NCBI GenBank assembly: GCA_965200095.1
Contig: OZ241350.1
Coordinates: 620,001 to 684,000, forward strand
Direction of reading: 5' to 3'
Length of the DNA: 64,000 nt
Source: JANQOH01 sp965200095
GTDB lineage: Bacteria; Pseudomonadota; Alphaproteobacteria; UBA7887
Below are positions 42,319 to 49,616 of this stretch, one piece after another. How positions within the stretch are numbered: the first letter of the stretch is position 1; each line of letters opens with the position of its first letter. The notes beneath the pieces were generated by a model. It did no database searches. It had not been told where the DNA came from and saw only the letters and a program-made list of their open reading frames with translations. The position numbers and the translations under genes were made by a program.

Positions 42319-43647
42319 ATGGCCCAGCGCTTCGATCTCGTCGTCGCCGGCGGCACGGCGGTCTCCGCGCGCGGCTCTGCGGCTGCGGATATCGGCGTGG
42401 CCGACGGGCGGATCGCCGCCGTCGGCGCGTTACGCGCCGCCGACGCGGCGGAGCGCATCGACGCGCGCGGGCTGCACGTCCTGCCCGGCGTCATCGACAG
42501 CCAGGTGCATTTCCGCGAACCCGGCGGCGAACACAAGGAAGACCTCGAAAGCGGCACCCGCGCCGCGGCGCTCGGCGGCGTCGCCTGCGTGTTCGAAATG
42601 CCCAACACCGACCCGCCGACGATCTCCGCCGCGGCGCTCGCCGACAAATGCGCGCGCGCCGAGGGGCGCGCCTGGACCGACTTCGCGTTCTTCGTCGGCG
42701 CCTGCGCGGAAAATGTCGACGACCTCGCCGCGCTCGAACGCCTGCCCGGCTGCTGCGGCGTCAAACTGTTCATGGGGTCCTCGACGGGCTCGCTGCTGGT
42801 CCCCGACGACGCGCTGCTCGAGCGGGCGCTGCAAGCGGGCGCGCGGCGGGTGGCGGTCCACGCCGAGGACGAGCCGCGCCTTGTCGATCGGCGCCCCATC
42901 GCCGCGGCGGCGGCGGACGTCGCGGCGCACCCGGAATGGCGCGATGTCGAGACCGCGCGCCGCGCCACCGAACGCCTGATGCGCTTCGCCCTGTCCACCG
43001 GAAGGCCGGTGCATGTGCTGCATGTGACGACCGCCGAGGAGATGGAGATGCTCGCCGCGAAGCCGGTCTGGGCCAGCGTCGAATGCACCCCGCAGCACCT
43101 CACCCTCGCCGCGCCCGACTGTTACGAGCGCCTGGGCAGTTTCGCGCAGATGAATCCGCCGGTCCGCGGCGCCGGACACCGCGACGCGCTGTGGCGCGGC
43201 GTTGCCTCGGGCGTCGTCGATGTCATCGGGTCGGACCACGCGCCGCATACCCGGGCGGAAAAGGCCCGCCCCTACCCCGACAGCCCGTCCGGGATGCCCG
43301 GCGTGCAAACCCTGTTGCCGGTGATGCTCGACCACGTCGCAGCCGGACGGCTGACCGTCGAACGCCTGGTCGATCTGGTCGCGGAAGCCCCGGCGCGGCT
43401 TTATCGCGTCCGCGGCAAGGGGCGCATCGCCCCCGGCTTCGACGCCGATCTCACCCTTGTCGATCTCGGGAAGACCCGTGTCATAGAGGAGTCGTGGCTG
43501 GCAAGTCGCTGCGGCTGGAGCCCCTTTGCCGGCGTCGAGGTCACCGGCTGGCCGCGGGCGACCGTCGTCCGCGGGCGCATCGTCATGCGCGAGGACCGGC
43601 TGTTCGGCCCCCCCTGCGGTCGCGCCGCCCGCTTCGACGTCGCTTGA
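42319..43647 (+). CDS. pyrC: dihydroorotase
   Basis: A 442-residue amidohydrolase converting carbamoyl-aspartate to dihydroorotate in pyrimidine synthesis. Motifs: LPGVIDSQVHFREPGGEHK, FEMPNTDPP, the carboxylated lysine in GVKLFMGSSTGSLLV, HVLHVTTAEEMEML, and DVIGSDHAPHTRAEKARPYP. The metal motif is QVH, not the textbook HxH. I recall the same glutamine in a large alphaproteobacterial subgroup, so it is probably normal there. The gene starts 12 bases after the helicase stop. pyrF lies far away at 62 kb. Confidence 0.9.
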   Translation: MAQRFDLVVAGGTAVSARGSAAADIGVADGRIAAVGALRAADAAERIDARGLHVLPGVIDSQVHFREPGGEHKEDLESGTRAAALGGVACVFEMPNTDPPTISAAALADKCARAEGRAWTDFAFFVGACAENVDDLAALERLPGCCGVKLFMGSSTGSLLVPDDALLERALQAGARRVAVHAEDEPRLVDRRPIAAAAADVAAHPEWRDVETARRATERLMRFALSTGRPVHVLHVTTAEEMEMLAAKPVWASVECTPQHLTLAAPDCYERLGSFAQMNPPVRGAGHRDALWRGVASGVVDVIGSDHAPHTRAEKARPYPDSPSGMPGVQTLLPVMLDHVAAGRLTVERLVDLVAEAPARLYRVRGKGRIAPGFDADLTLVDLGKTRVIEESWLASRCGWSPFAGVEVTGWPRATVVRGRIVMREDRLFGPPCGRAARFDVA

Positions 43648-43678
43648 CCGCGCCGCGCGCCGCCGCCACCTTGCGGGC

Positions 43679-44299
43679 ATGAGAGACACGCTCGTCCGTT
43701 TCGCCGTCGCAGCCGCCGTTGCGGCCGTCGCCCTGCCCGCGGCGGCGCAGAAATTCGATGTCCCGCAGGGGTTCGCGACCGAGATCGTCCGCAAGGCGGG
43801 CCTGGCCGAAAACCGCGTTTCGGTGCTGCGGGTGAAGCCGGCGCAGGGGGACTTCGCGGGACTCAGCCATATCGACCTCGCTCCCCTGCCGGAGACGGTC
43901 GCAGACCCCGACGACTGGCTGCGGCGGCGCGTCACCGCCTCGCTGGAGGGCGTGCTCCCCGACCCGCGCACGCTGCTCGACGGCGCCGACAGCCCCTTCG
44001 GCGACCCGGCGTTCGACGAATTGCGCGGCGTCCTCGCGCGGTGGATGGACGGGGTCGCGGGGCTCGGCGACCTGCCGCTGGAATTCTGCGACGCGCCGGC
44101 GACCGCCGCCAACGCGCTCGGCGAATTCCGGGAAATGCGCTGTGCGTTGCCCCTGGGGCCGTTCCGCCGCTATCTCGTCATGCGCCTCCAGGATGTGGAG
44201 GGGACTTGGTACTACACGCGCATAAGCACGATGAACGCGCGGCGACTCGCCGATCTCCTGCGCATCGCCGACAGTTTCCGCGGCGACGCGACGCCGTGA
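43679..44299 (+). CDS. secreted protein of unknown function
   Basis: A 206-residue protein with a clear signal peptide (MRDTLVRFAVAAAVAAVALP, cleavage at AAAQK). The mature part is mixed alpha/beta with EIVRKAGLAENRVSVLRVKP near the start. Two cysteines about 20 residues apart (EFCDAP and MRCALP) could form a disulfide. I do not recognise a family. It sits between pyrC and the acyl-CoA dehydrogenase gene with short gaps, so it may be on the same transcript. Confidence 0.7.
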   Translation: MRDTLVRFAVAAAVAAVALPAAAQKFDVPQGFATEIVRKAGLAENRVSVLRVKPAQGDFAGLSHIDLAPLPETVADPDDWLRRRVTASLEGVLPDPRTLLDGADSPFGDPAFDELRGVLARWMDGVAGLGDLPLEFCDAPATAANALGEFREMRCALPLGPFRRYLVMRLQDVEGTWYYTRISTMNARRLADLLRIADSFRGDATP

Positions 44300-44328
44300 G
44301 CCTCTCCCCTCGCTCGCCGGAGACCGCC

Positions 44329-45552
44329 ATGACCGCCGCGACTGCGCCGGCCCGCCCCGCGCCTCTCCCGCCCGCCGGCGCCGCCGAACCGTTCGACTGG
44401 ACGGACCCGTTCCGCCTTGAGGACAGCCTGTCCGAAGACGAACGCCTGGTCCGCGATACGGCGCGCCGCTTCGCGCGCGAGCGTCTGATGCCCGGCGTCG
44501 TCGAGGCATGGCGACGCGAGCGCTTCGACCGCGGGATCGTGCGCGAAATGGGAGCGCTCGGGCTGCTCGGCGCGAATCTTCGCGGCTATGGCTGCGCCGG
44601 CGCCGGCGACGTGGCCTACGGCCTGATCGCGCGCGAGATCGAAGCCGTCGACTCCTCGTGGCGGTCGTGCCTGTCGGTCCAGTCCAGCCTCGTCATGTGG
44701 CCGATCGCCGTTTACGGCAGCGAGGAGCAGCGCGCGCGATTCCTTCCCGGACTGGCGAAGGGGGAGATCGTCGGCGCCTTCGGCCTCACCGAACCCGACC
44801 ACGGTTCGGACCCCGGGGCGATGGTCACGCGGGCGCGCGCGGCGGACGGCGGTTTCCGCCTCTCCGGCGCGAAGACGTGGATCACCAACAGCCCCGTCGC
44901 CGACCTGTTCGTGGTGTGGGCGCGCGACGACGAAGGCGCGATCCGCGGCTTTCTCGTCGAGCGCGGCGCGAAGGGGCTGGAAACGCCGCGCATCGAAGGC
45001 AAATTCGCGCTGCGCGCCTCGCCCACCGGGCAGATCCTCCTGGACGACGCGTTCGTCCCTCAAGCCAATGTCTTCCCCGAAATACGCGGCTTGCGCGGCC
45101 CCTTCGGCTGTCTCAACGGCGCCCGCTACGGCATCGCCTGGGGCGCCATGGGCGCGGCGGAATTCTGCTGGCGCGCGGCGCGCGATTACGTCCTCGGCCG
45201 CGCGCAGTTCGGCCGCCCCCTTGCCGCCAACCAGCTGATCCAGAAGAAACTCGCCGACATGCAGACCGAGATCGCCCTGGGCCTCGCCGCCTGCCTCCGC
45301 GTCGGACGGCTGAAGGAGGAAGGCCGCGCCACGCCGGAAATGTTCTCGCTCGTCAAGCGCAACAACGCCGGCAAGGCTCTCGACATCGCCCGCATGGCCC
45401 GCGACATGCACGGCGCCAACGGCGTCGCCGACGAATATCACGTCATCCGCCATGTCGCGAACCTGGAGGCCGTCAACACCTATGAGGGCACGCATGACGT
45501 GCACGCGCTGATCCTGGGGCGCGCGCAGACCGGCATTCAGGCGTTCCAGTAG
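44329..45552 (+). CDS. gcdH: glutaryl-CoA dehydrogenase
   Basis: A 407-residue FAD-dependent acyl-CoA dehydrogenase of the glutaryl-CoA type, which oxidises and decarboxylates glutaryl-CoA to crotonyl-CoA in lysine and aromatic breakdown. Features: start PFDWTDPFRLEDSLSEDERL, GCAGAGDVAYGLIAREIE, GAFGLTEPDHGSDPGAM, KTWITNSPVADLFVVWA, and the catalytic Glu386 within NTYEGTHDVHALILGRA. The arginine and TEPDHGSDP loop support the glutaryl form over short-chain relatives. The ATG at 44329 has a GGAGACC ribosome site. Confidence 0.92.
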   Translation: MTAATAPARPAPLPPAGAAEPFDWTDPFRLEDSLSEDERLVRDTARRFARERLMPGVVEAWRRERFDRGIVREMGALGLLGANLRGYGCAGAGDVAYGLIAREIEAVDSSWRSCLSVQSSLVMWPIAVYGSEEQRARFLPGLAKGEIVGAFGLTEPDHGSDPGAMVTRARAADGGFRLSGAKTWITNSPVADLFVVWARDDEGAIRGFLVERGAKGLETPRIEGKFALRASPTGQILLDDAFVPQANVFPEIRGLRGPFGCLNGARYGIAWGAMGAAEFCWRAARDYVLGRAQFGRPLAANQLIQKKLADMQTEIALGLAACLRVGRLKEEGRATPEMFSLVKRNNAGKALDIARMARDMHGANGVADEYHVIRHVANLEAVNTYEGTHDVHALILGRAQTGIQAFQ

Positions 45553-45869
45553 CCCCGCTGTCGAGACTTCTGCGCAAGGTCGGGATTTCCCGGCTTCCGG
45601 TCGCGACCCGGCAATTCGTCCGCTCGGCCCGACTTCCGCGAGCGCCTGCGCGCGCCGGCGAACCGAAAGGTCCCGCGTGCGGAATCGCCGCCTCCCGCCG
45701 CGGCGATTGACGTTACCTCACCGGGGCGCGCCGGCATGACCCGGTTCGGACACATTCGAGACGCGACGGGTTCGGGCCGTCGGCCTCCGGGCCGCAGGGA
45801 ACGGCGGGGTCGCCCGCAGGGCCGGAACGCAGCGAAGGAGCAGCGAAGCGGCTTGATGCGTCGCCGACC
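45553..45869. other. intergenic stretch between convergent genes
   Basis: 317 bases between gcdH and the convergent dehydratase-like gene. It begins with CGAGACTTCTGCGCAAGG, which weakly recalls the opening of repeat family 1. I see no convincing gene, hairpin terminator or RNA. Confidence 0.45.
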
Positions 45870-46850
45870 TCACGCGCCCGCCGGGGGCGGGGCGACGAAG
45901 AGACGGCGGAGATTGGCCTCGTCTGCGTTGCCGCCGCTCAGGATGACGGCGACGCAACGCCCCGCCTGGCGGCCCCGTTCGGTCAGCAACCCCGCCAGCG
46001 CCGCCGCGCCCGCAGGCTCCGCGAGATTGTGGGTCAGCCGCAACAGCAGCCGCTGCGCCTCGAGTATCTCCTCGTCGGTCACCGTTACCACCCGCGTCGC
46101 GCCGCGGTTGATCGTCTCCACCGCCTCCGGCACGGGCGTCCGGGTCGCCACCCCGTCGGCGATAGTCTCGGCGCGGTTCGTCGACACGGGGCGCCCGGCG
46201 TCGAACGACAACGCATAGCAGGGGGCGCCGGCGGCCTGGACGCCGATGACATCGACGGCGAGACCCAGCGCGTCGCGCGCGGCGATGACGCCGCAAATCC
46301 CCGAACCGAGGCCGATGGGCGCGTAGACCGCATCCAGGGGCTCGGCGCGTTCGAACAATTCGAGAGCGTAGGACGCGACTCCTTCCACCAGCGCAGGATG
46401 GAACGACGGAACCATGTGCAGGCCCTCCGCCGCCGCCAGCCGCCCGGCATGTTCGAACGCGGTCTGGAAATCGCCGCCATGTTCGACGAGTTCCGCCCCC
46501 TGCGCCGCCATCGCGGCATCCTTTTCGGGATTGTTGCCTTCCGGGACGACGATGACCGCGCGCAGGCCGACGGCCCGCGCGTTGACGGCGACGGACTGGC
46601 CGTGATTGCCCCGCGTCGCCGCGACAACGCCCGCGCAGTCGGGTTCGCGCCGCCTCAGGCGCTCCATATACACCGCGCCGCCGCGCAGTTTGAAAGACCC
46701 GATGCCGGTGTGGTTCTCATGCTTCACCCAGACCCGGAGGCCGGCGTGACGGGCGAGCAGCGGCCACGGATATTGCGGGGTTTCCGGCACGCGCCGGCGC
46801 ACGGTGGCGGCCGCGGCGCGCAATCTCGCGAGCAGTTCGGGGTCGGACAT
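45870..46850 (-). CDS. threonine dehydratase-like PLP enzyme
   Basis: A 326-residue fold-type II PLP enzyme. The PLP lysine is Lys54 in NHTGIGSFKLRGGAV. The phosphate and substrate loop is ATRGNHGQSVAVNA, and a glycine loop GLGSGICG lies further on. VILSGGNADEANL near the end closes the cofactor site. It has no C-terminal regulatory domain, so it is a catabolic-type threonine/serine dehydratase or a racemase. HENHTGIGSFKLRGG is seen in the threo-3-hydroxyaspartate or hydroxyl-amino-acid dehydratase branch. The exact substrate is uncertain. Confidence 0.85.
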   Translation of the reverse strand: MSDPELLARLRAAAATVRRRVPETPQYPWPLLARHAGLRVWVKHENHTGIGSFKLRGGAVYMERLRRREPDCAGVVAATRGNHGQSVAVNARAVGLRAVIVVPEGNNPEKDAAMAAQGAELVEHGGDFQTAFEHAGRLAAAEGLHMVPSFHPALVEGVASYALELFERAEPLDAVYAPIGLGSGICGVIAARDALGLAVDVIGVQAAGAPCYALSFDAGRPVSTNRAETIADGVATRTPVPEAVETINRGATRVVTVTDEEILEAQRLLLRLTHNLAEPAGAAALAGLLTERGRQAGRCVAVILSGGNADEANLRRLFVAPPPAGA

Positions 46851-47042
46851 GTCGGCGCCTCGCGTTTCGCCCGGCGACTCTCGTTATGGCCATTGGCGCC
46901 GCCTTGCGACGGCCTCGTCGCCTCCGCAGCGGCGGATTTCTTCGCAAACCCTGCGGCGGGGATCGAACCTCGCCTTTCCCGGGGCGCCGTTCCGCGACGG
47001 GACGCGCCATCCGTCGGGGCGGCGCGAGAAACGAAGCGTCGG

Positions 47043-47744
47043 TCAGGGAAGGAGCTTGATTAGCCCGATCACGACGGCGGATGTGGCGATCAACCCGCCG
47101 TACATCCGCACTGTCAGGCGCGTCTCGATCTTGCCGATCGCCGACTCGATCCTGCCTTCGAGTCGGGCGACTTCCGATTCGAGTTTGCCTTCGAGTCGGG
47201 CCATGTCGGTCCTCACCCCTGCGACATCGGTCTTCACCTCGGCGATGTCGGTCTTCACCTCGGCGAGACCGGCGTCGACCTTGCTCTCCAGGCGGGCCGC
47301 GTCGGCTTTCACCTCGGCGAGGCCGGCGTCGACCTTGCTCTCCAGGCGGGCCGCGTCGGCTTTCACCTCGGCGAGGCCGGCGTCGACCTTGCTCTCCAGG
47401 CGGGTCGCGTTGGCTTTCACCTCGGCGAGGCCGGCGTCGACCTTGCTCTCCAGGCGGGCGACATCGATCTTCACCTCGGCAACCTCGGTTTTCACCTCGG
47501 CGACCTCGACCTTCACCTCGGCGACATCGGTCTTCACCTCGGCGACCTCGACCTTCACCTCGGCGACATCGGTCTTCACCTCGGCGAGGCCGGCGTCGAC
47601 CTTGCTTTCCAGGCGGGCGGCGTCTTCCCCGGTCGCGACGCCTTCCGAGACGGCGTCGCGGACCAGGGCGACGGCCGCCTCCGCCTGGGGCTCGTCGAAC
47701 CCGGCGTCCCGCAGAGCCTTGTTGGCGGCGTAAGTATCGAACAT
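47043..47744 (-). CDS. coiled-coil membrane-anchored protein, paralogue of the 10-kb gene
   Basis: A 233-residue protein with the same design as the 143-residue paralogue at 10031-10462. The N-terminus MFDTYAANKALRDAGFDEPQ and C-terminus ETRLTVRMYGGLIATSAVVI with a membrane helix are shared. The coil is far longer. It contains several seven-residue units AEVKTDV and five units with the 18-residue pattern ARLESKVDAGLAEVKADA (four in strict tandem), mixing heptad and hendecad periodicity. The ATG at 47744 lies seven bases after a predicted -10, implying a leaderless message. Function is unknown; resemblance to DUF1640/CCDC90 suggests homo-oligomers at a membrane. Confidence 0.8.
   Translation of the reverse strand: MFDTYAANKALRDAGFDEPQAEAAVALVRDAVSEGVATGEDAARLESKVDAGLAEVKTDVAEVKVEVAEVKTDVAEVKVEVAEVKTEVAEVKIDVARLESKVDAGLAEVKANATRLESKVDAGLAEVKADAARLESKVDAGLAEVKADAARLESKVDAGLAEVKTDIAEVKTDVAGVRTDMARLEGKLESEVARLEGRIESAIGKIETRLTVRMYGGLIATSAVVIGLIKLLP
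47265..47480 (-). repeat. four tandem 54-bp units in the coiled-coil gene
   Basis: Four consecutive 54-base units beginning GAGGCCGGCGTCGACCTTGC on the plus strand, differing at only a few positions. Each encodes 18 residues (ARLESKVDAGLAEVKADA type). The high identity points to recent expansion or gene conversion. Confidence 0.93.
47481..47585 (-). repeat. five tandem 21-bp units in the coiled-coil gene
   Basis: Five 21-base units such as GACCTCGACCTTCACCTCGG and GACATCGGTCTTCACCTCGG alternate, each encoding one AEVKxxV heptad. Further related units are at about 47221-47264. Confidence 0.9.
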
Positions 47745-47751
47745 GGCCGTC

Positions 47752-47780
47752 AATCTACGCCGCCCCGCTGTCCGGCGCAA
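47752..47780 (-). promoter_or_regulatory. probable promoter giving a leaderless mRNA
   Basis: On the minus strand TTGCGC (47780-47775), a 17-base spacer and TAGATT (47757-47752) end seven bases before the ATG at 47744. The layout is identical to 9995-10023 upstream of the paralogue. The -35 element lies inside the 60-bp palindrome. Confidence 0.5.
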
Positions 47781-47829
47781 GCCCGCATCTTGCCGCGGCG
47801 CCGCGGCAAGATGCGGGCTTGCGCCGGAC
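47770..47829. repeat. 60-bp perfect palindrome without loop
   Basis: Thirty bases starting GTCCGGCGCAAGCCCGCATC are followed immediately by their exact reverse complement, centred between 47799 and 47800. It lies between the divergent coiled-coil and hydrolase genes and contains the -35 of the former. In vivo it could extrude a cruciform. It could also be an assembly fold-back artefact. Confidence 0.95.
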
Positions 47830-47920
47830 GGTCGCGGACATCGCGAGGCCTCGCTTTTTCGCCTGCCCCCGGACCCGATCCCGGGTTATGGTGGGCGGGG
47901 CCGAACCGGAGGAGGCGGCG

Positions 47921-48796
47921 ATGGCGTTCGAAGGGTTCGACGACCGGCGCGTGGCGACCGGCGAATGCGAAATCGCCTGTTTCGTCGGCGGTTCCGGCCC
48001 GCCCCTGCTGCTGCTGCACGGATACCCGCAAACCCGGTTCATGTGGCGCAAGGTCGCGCCCCGGCTGGCGAAGCGCTTCACCGTCGTCGCCGCAGACCTG
48101 CGCGGATACGGGGACAGCGGGCGCGTGGCGGACGGCGAGAACCACAGCGGATATTGCAAGCGCGCCGTCGCGCGCGATCAGGTCGAGGTCATGGAATCGC
48201 TGGGCTTTTCGCGCTTCGCCGTCGCCGGTCACGACCGCGGGGGGCGCGTCGCCCATCGCCTCGCCCTGGACTGTCCGCACGCCGTCGAGCGCCTGAGCGT
48301 CCTCGACATCGCGCCGACGCGCACCGTCTTCGCGAATACAAACCGGGCGCTTGCGACCGCGTATTATCACTGGTTCTTCCTGATCCAGCCCGAGCCGCTG
48401 CCGGAACGGCTGATCGGCGCCGACCCCGAATTCTTCCTGCGTTCCATGGTCGGCAAGTGGGGCGCGCAGGCGGACGCCTTCGACGAAGAAGCGATGGCGG
48501 AATATGTCCGCTGCTTCTCCCGCCCCGAAACCATCCACGCGACGACGGAGGACTACCGCGCCGGCGCCGGCATCGACCTCGAACACGACGAGGCGGACAT
48601 CGACCGTCGCCTGCAATGTCCGGTGCAGGCGCTGTGGGGCGCCGAGGGCGTCATGGAGCGCCTGTTCGACGTGCTCGCCTGCTGGCGCGAACGCGCCGTC
48701 GACGTGCGCGGGCGCGCCCTCCCCTGCGGCCATTTCCTCCCCGAGGAGGCCCCGGAGGAAACGGCGGCGGCGCTGCTCGAATTCCTCGCCCCATAG
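47921..48796 (+). CDS. fluoroacetate/haloacetate dehalogenase-like alpha/beta hydrolase
   Basis: A 291-residue alpha/beta hydrolase. The nucleophile is Asp105 in AGHDRGGRVAHRLALD, with Arg106 and Arg109 matching the carboxylate-binding arginines of fluoroacetate dehalogenase. The acid Asp129 is in LSVLDIAPTR. The halide-binding His150-Trp151 are in AYYHWFFLIQP, and the base histidine is in LPCGHFLPEEAPEE. HGYPQTRFMWRKVAP forms the oxyanion region. This residue set indicates dehalogenation of short halo-acids rather than an esterase. The ATG at 47921 has a GGAGGAGGCGGCG ribosome site; an upstream ATG at 47888 is less likely. Confidence 0.87.
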   Translation: MAFEGFDDRRVATGECEIACFVGGSGPPLLLLHGYPQTRFMWRKVAPRLAKRFTVVAADLRGYGDSGRVADGENHSGYCKRAVARDQVEVMESLGFSRFAVAGHDRGGRVAHRLALDCPHAVERLSVLDIAPTRTVFANTNRALATAYYHWFFLIQPEPLPERLIGADPEFFLRSMVGKWGAQADAFDEEAMAEYVRCFSRPETIHATTEDYRAGAGIDLEHDEADIDRRLQCPVQALWGAEGVMERLFDVLACWRERAVDVRGRALPCGHFLPEEAPEETAAALLEFLAP

Positions 48797-48806
48797 GCGG
48801 CCGGCG

Positions 48807-49616
48807 ATGTCCCCCGACCGGGATACGAGCGCGCCCGCGTCGCGGCGCCCGTCCTTCGGGCGGTTGCGCAACTACTTCCTGACCGGCCTCATCGTGACCG
48901 CGCCCCTGGGCATTACGCTGTGGATCCTCTTCGGCGTCATCGAGCTCATCGACAACAGCGTCGTGCCGCTCCTGCCCCCTGCCTACAACCCGCAGACCTA
49001 TATCGAGAAATATCTCGGCATCGGCGCGCATATCCCCGGCATCGGGCTCGTTGTCGTGCTCGCCGGGCTGACGGCGATCGGCCTCCTGACCGCCAATTTC
49101 GTCGGCAGGATGGTTGTGCGAACCGGCGAGAACATCCTCGGGCGGATGCCGGTGGTCCGCAGCATCTACGGCGCCCTCAAACAGATCTTCCAGACCGTTC
49201 TGGAGAACTCGTCGCGCTCGTTCCGCGAGGTCGTCCTCGTCGAATATCCGCGGCGCGGCATATGGGCCATCGGCTTCATCACCAGCGCCACCGAAGGCGA
49301 GGTGCAGACGACCATCGCCGACGAGGTGGTCAACGTCTTCCTCCCCACCACGCCGAACCCGACTTCGGGGTTCCTTCTGTTCGTGCCGCGGCGGCATCTG
49401 GTGGTGCTGGACATGACGGTGGAGGAGGGGATCAAGATGGTCGTGTCGGCCGGCATCGTGACGCCGCCCGACACCCGGCCGGAAGCGCGGCGGCGCCCCC
49501 TCGTCGCGAGCGACGGCGCGCGCGAGCGCGAAGCCGCGGATGTCGCCGCCTCCCTTCCGGCGCATCGTCAACCCGAGCGGAGAAAGCCGATCGCGACGTC
49601 GCGTTCGAACAGATAG
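48807..49616 (+). CDS. DUF502 family membrane protein
   Basis: A 269-residue inner-membrane protein with two helices (LTGLIVTAPLGITLWILFGV and GIGLVVVLAGLTAIGLLTAN) followed by a conserved cytoplasmic or periplasmic domain. That domain contains RMPVVRSIYGALKQIFQTVL, FREVVLVEYPRRGIWAIGF and VFLPTTPNPTSGFLLFVPR. These are the signature blocks of DUF502. No biochemical role is established in bacteria. The gene starts ten bases after the hydrolase stop. Its last 49 bases overlap the convergent recG end. Confidence 0.92.
   Translation: MSPDRDTSAPASRRPSFGRLRNYFLTGLIVTAPLGITLWILFGVIELIDNSVVPLLPPAYNPQTYIEKYLGIGAHIPGIGLVVVLAGLTAIGLLTANFVGRMVVRTGENILGRMPVVRSIYGALKQIFQTVLENSSRSFREVVLVEYPRRGIWAIGFITSATEGEVQTTIADEVVNVFLPTTPNPTSGFLLFVPRRHLVVLDMTVEEGIKMVVSAGIVTPPDTRPEARRRPLVASDGAREREAADVAASLPAHRQPERRKPIATSRSNR

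Noticed and set aside
46873..46896. Possible third left end of repeat family 2 (GACTCTCGTTATGGCCATTG)
   Set aside because: Similarity to GCGGTTCTCATTATGGC is partial, and no matching right end or hairpin follows.
47265..47585. Possible CRISPR array
   Set aside because: Units are contiguous, with no unique spacers, and lie in frame in a coiled-coil protein.
47819..47847. Mirror promoter created by the palindrome towards the hydrolase gene
   Set aside because: The mirrored TTGCGC has CGCGAG at the -10 position, which is not promoter-like.
47081..47920. Serine/arginine-rich plus-strand frame over the coiled-coil gene
   Set aside because: It is the antisense reading of the 54-bp and 21-bp repeats and only becomes a real protein at the hydrolase start, 47921.
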